Shown: piece by piece, positions 62,901-64,000 of the stretch
Position numbering within the stretch: position 1 is the first letter of the stretch
Layout: each line of letters opens with the position of its first letter
Assembly: GCA_964244655.1 (NCBI GenBank)
Contig: CAXTJU010000003.1
Coordinates: 27,204-91,203, forward strand
Length of the DNA: 64,000 nucleotides
Direction of reading: 5' to 3'
Source of the DNA: LMUY01 sp964244655
Lineage (GTDB): Bacteria > Pseudomonadota > Alphaproteobacteria > Acetobacterales > Acetobacteraceae
Notes under the pieces: generated by a model
The model's input: only the letters and a program-made list of their open reading frames with translations
What the model was told of the DNA's origin: nothing
Databases searched by the model: none
Position numbers and translations under genes: made by a program

Positions 62901-63722
62901 CGCGACACCGGCGCGCCAATCCTATACTTGACGCATGATTTGCATCACCTCCGCGAGACCCGGCGCTACGCCCTGGACCGCGACCCGATGGCACTGGACG
63001 AAGCGACCCGGGTGCGGGCCATCGAGCTTGGCATCTTCGCCAAGGCCGACTGCATCCTGACTTTCAGCGAGGACGAGGCGGACGTGATCCGCGAGGCTGT
63101 GCCCCAGGCGGCCGTGCGGGTGCTGCCGCTGTTCTTCTATGAGGGCGTGCCGGCGGTCGGCGATGCGGCCAGCTTCGCGGGGCGGCGCAAGCTGCTGTTC
63201 GTCGGCGGCTTCAATCACGTGCCGAACATCGATGCCGCTCTATGGCTGGTGCGCGAGATCATGCCGGTGCTGTGGCGCACCCACCCGGACGCGCAGGTCA
63301 GTATCGTGGGGCCGGAGCCGCCGGAAGAGCTGCGCGCGCTGGCCGGCCCGCTCGTGCAGGTCATGGGCCACGTGCCGGATTTGGCGCAGAGCTACGCAGA
63401 GGCGCGAATTTCAGTGAACCCGCTGCGCTTCGGCGCCGGGGTGAAGGGCAAGATCGTGGCCAGCCTGGCCGCCGGGCTGCCTGTGGTGACCACGCGGATC
63501 GGCAACGAGGGCATCCGGTTGCAGGATGGCGTGGAGGCGCTGATCGGCGACACGGCGGAGGCGATCGCCGCCCACATCGCGGCCTTGCTCGACGATGACT
63601 CCCGCTGCCACGACCTGGCCACCGCCGGGGCCGCCGTGATCGCGCGCCGCTTTTCCTATGAAAGCGCGCGGGCGCTGGTGGCGGAGGTGCTGGCATTGCA
63701 CCCACCTGGCGGGACGGCATGA
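59913..63722 (+). CDS. Giant multidomain glycan enzyme: methyltransferase, repeats, GT2 and GT4
   Basis: A 1269-residue protein of four parts. Residues 1-260: class I methyltransferase (LDISSGEGYGSAML, LVVSFETLEHF, RRLLRPGGRLVIST). Residues 265-360: charged coiled coil. Residues 434-626: five tandem units of about 36 residues each starting PHPLFDxxWY and ending with a HYLxxG element. Residues 640-880: GT2 domain (VSIIIPVYGR, NNDTVVHEGW, YYEEFDLAFALRDRG). Residues 886-1265: GT4-type retaining transferase (KLLFVGGFNHVPNID, NPLRFGAGVKGKI). The fusion can methylate and extend one glycan in a single polypeptide. ATG 59913 follows AGGAGG and overlaps the previous stop; the stop overlaps the next ATG. 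Confidence 0.88.
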   Translation: MNELFQAIQPSAAHEYTGERMSEGHSLETAVEHFHRYYLARSFAAGLDVLDISSGEGYGSAMLAQVARSVVGVDLDPAAVAHAGRTYARDNLHFREGNATAIPLVNGSLDLVVSFETLEHFTDHDAFFREARRLLRPGGRLVISTPDRDTYSAPGAAPNPYHALELNRPEFEALLRRHFAHHALFAQRAFIGSAIVSTEPVGVLPLVFDRRGPTEVAASVGMTEARYFIAVCSDATLAGLPDSLFIETGDISGLTSEIPWLKQEIAERIELQAQERAAHAEAVQAEAAAGAQRLKAAEQQDSALAGEMQISLVQLAAELAHHKAQARRLLGLWPRAELQRLKLDLARESAERARLAAENAAVSAAMGAISQSTLWQLSQSLRRVARRGPRLAWLAVKAVRTLRLLRSGRLVTAVRARQELRRQRRADMAVLAGHPLFDHAWYRARYLSGQPGADPVAHYLWLGAAAGHHPHPLFDTAWYAARHPGLGLANPFADYLRRGMAADEDPHPLFDAGFYRAQAPEAAGQGLQHYCARTPADPRCPTPFFDVAGYLADNPDVAASGMDPVQHFLSTGAAEDRDPHALFDTAWYRRTHLGGAAGINPLAHWLREGAAAGLAPHPLFPGLGPNDTALSLPPPGDAPAVSIIIPVYGRMLDTARCLHAVARRSGGVAFEVILADDRPAAPIAPLLAWVSGLRTHVNPVNMGFLRNCNAAARLVRGRHIVFLNNDTVVHEGWLEPLARLADSDSTVGIVGCKLLNRDGTVQEAGGALLDDGWGRPYGAGQDPALPELNYVREVDVVIGASFLVRREAFEAVGGFDDRYAPAYYEEFDLAFALRDRGLRVLYQPASVVTHLDGSSYGKAERDAQSARNHAKFCRKWARALAAQPSRRAPLFLSRQRPAAGTILVMEDRVPEPDKNAGAAAIAQYVALLVSLRLRVIYYPHDGRAPQPYAAALQQQGVEVLCHPVVFPDWLHENGRFLDHVWSSRPYVSGHLMDRLRRDTGAPILYLTHDLHHLRETRRYALDRDPMALDEATRVRAIELGIFAKADCILTFSEDEADVIREAVPQAAVRVLPLFFYEGVPAVGDAASFAGRRKLLFVGGFNHVPNIDAALWLVREIMPVLWRTHPDAQVSIVGPEPPEELRALAGPLVQVMGHVPDLAQSYAEARISVNPLRFGAGVKGKIVASLAAGLPVVTTRIGNEGIRLQDGVEALIGDTAEAIAAHIAALLDDDSRCHDLATAGAAVIARRFSYESARALVAEVLALHPPGGTA
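61213..61790 (+). repeat. Five tandem 'HPLFD..WY' protein repeats
   Basis: Within the giant glycan enzyme five consecutive units of 33-39 codons each start with a (G/P)HPLFD-like motif and a WY/FY pair and end with a HYLxxG/HWLxxG element: they begin near nt 61213, 61321, 61429, 61531 and 61639, and a partial sixth PHPLF closes the array near 61760. Unit 4 is the most divergent (PTPFFDVAGYL). Such modules occur between domains of large GTs in polysaccharide clusters and probably act as a spacer or binding scaffold. Confidence 0.75.
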
Positions 63723-64000
63723 CGCAACGGCCGGATTTCTCCAGCCTGGTCGATTGGCGGCTGTTGCAGGCCGAGCGGAACGTGGCGCGGGCGGAGCGCC
63801 GGGTCGTGCAGGCCGGGCAGCAGGCGGCGCAGGCCGAAGACGCGGCACAGGCCGCGGCGCTGGCCGCGGCGGGAGCGTTGCAGCGGGAGCGTGATCGAGC
63901 GGCGGCGTTGCAGGCGCAGCTGGACCAGCTCCTTGCCAGCACATCCTGGCGCGTCAGCCATCCGGTGCGCGTGGCCAGCCGGCTGCGGCAGGCCCTGCGG
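63719..64000 (+). CDS. N-terminus of a glycosyltransferase-cluster protein, cut by the window edge
   Basis: The ATG at 63719 overlaps the giant enzyme's TGA (ATGA). The visible 94 codons open with MTQRPDFSSLVDWRLLQAER, then an alanine/glutamine/arginine-rich coiled coil, and finish with LLASTSWRVSHPVRVASRLRQ. The STSWRVxxPxR motif is the familiar segment just before GT2 or rhamnan-type transferase domains, so the protein continues as another surface-glycan transferase (inference). Confidence 0.7.
   Translation, partial: MTQRPDFSSLVDWRLLQAERNVARAERRVVQAGQQAAQAEDAAQAAALAAAGALQRERDRAAALQAQLDQLLASTSWRVSHPVRVASRLRQALR

Overview
The window is chromosomal DNA from a GC-rich alphaproteobacterium, most likely order Rhodospirillales and probably family Acetobacteraceae. 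Support for this: a stand-alone F0 operon in the order atpI-atpB-atpE-atpF'-atpF; the glyA-nrdR-ribD-ribE-ribBX-ribH-nusB-thiL series; the secG-pyrG-kdsA block next to tpiA, with divergent ppiD-trpE; a ComEC without a beta-lactamase domain; and a pseudo-dihydroorotase paired with pyrB. Placement below order level is inference. I see no rRNA, tRNA or CRISPR array.

Layout. 0-6.6 kb: a tightly overlapped plus-strand run for one-carbon metabolism (glyA), nucleotide-reductase control (nrdR), riboflavin (ribD, ribE, ribBX, ribH), antitermination (nusB) and thiamine (thiL). 6.6-20.7 kb: a long minus-strand run made of an MFS exporter, an isochorismatase-fold protein and a MarR regulator, then an S41 protease, rnr, topA, dprA, plsY, pyrC', pyrB and gltX, mostly with 0-8 nt junctions. 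21-26.5 kb: comEC and a DoxX-like gene on plus, facing kdsA-pyrG-secG. 26.5-32.8 kb: a broken DUF29 gene, an OprB-type porin, tpiA, then ppiD-trpE.

32.8-33.75 kb is a visibly AT-rich foreign patch inserted after trpE. It holds two disrupted small genes and an orphan open frame, and it appears to have changed the 3' end of a native cysteine-rich gene. The first small gene has a dnaX-like A AAA AAG slippery heptamer exactly where its frame changes by -1. 33.9-40.2 kb: a YeiH-type transporter diverges from a tandem glycine riboswitch that precedes the complete glycine cleavage operon gcvT-gcvH-gcvP.

40.2-45.9 kb: a DUF3142 protein coupled to a large exported repeat protein, an S10 serine carboxypeptidase and a DUF3859 protein. 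45.9-50.2 kb: the F0 operon and an ABC exporter. 50.3-64 kb: an envelope or glycan region with a TylF-type methyltransferase, a Tat-exported ferritin-like protein, an acyltransferase fused to a second polytopic domain, a polytopic GT-C-like protein, and a coupled series of very large glycosyltransferases that runs off the right edge.

The housekeeping part is conventional, but several enzymes lack expected catalytic residues (PyrC', the RibA-like half of RibBX, the isochorismatase-fold protein). The AT-rich patch and the modular glycosyltransferase cluster are the least ordinary parts.
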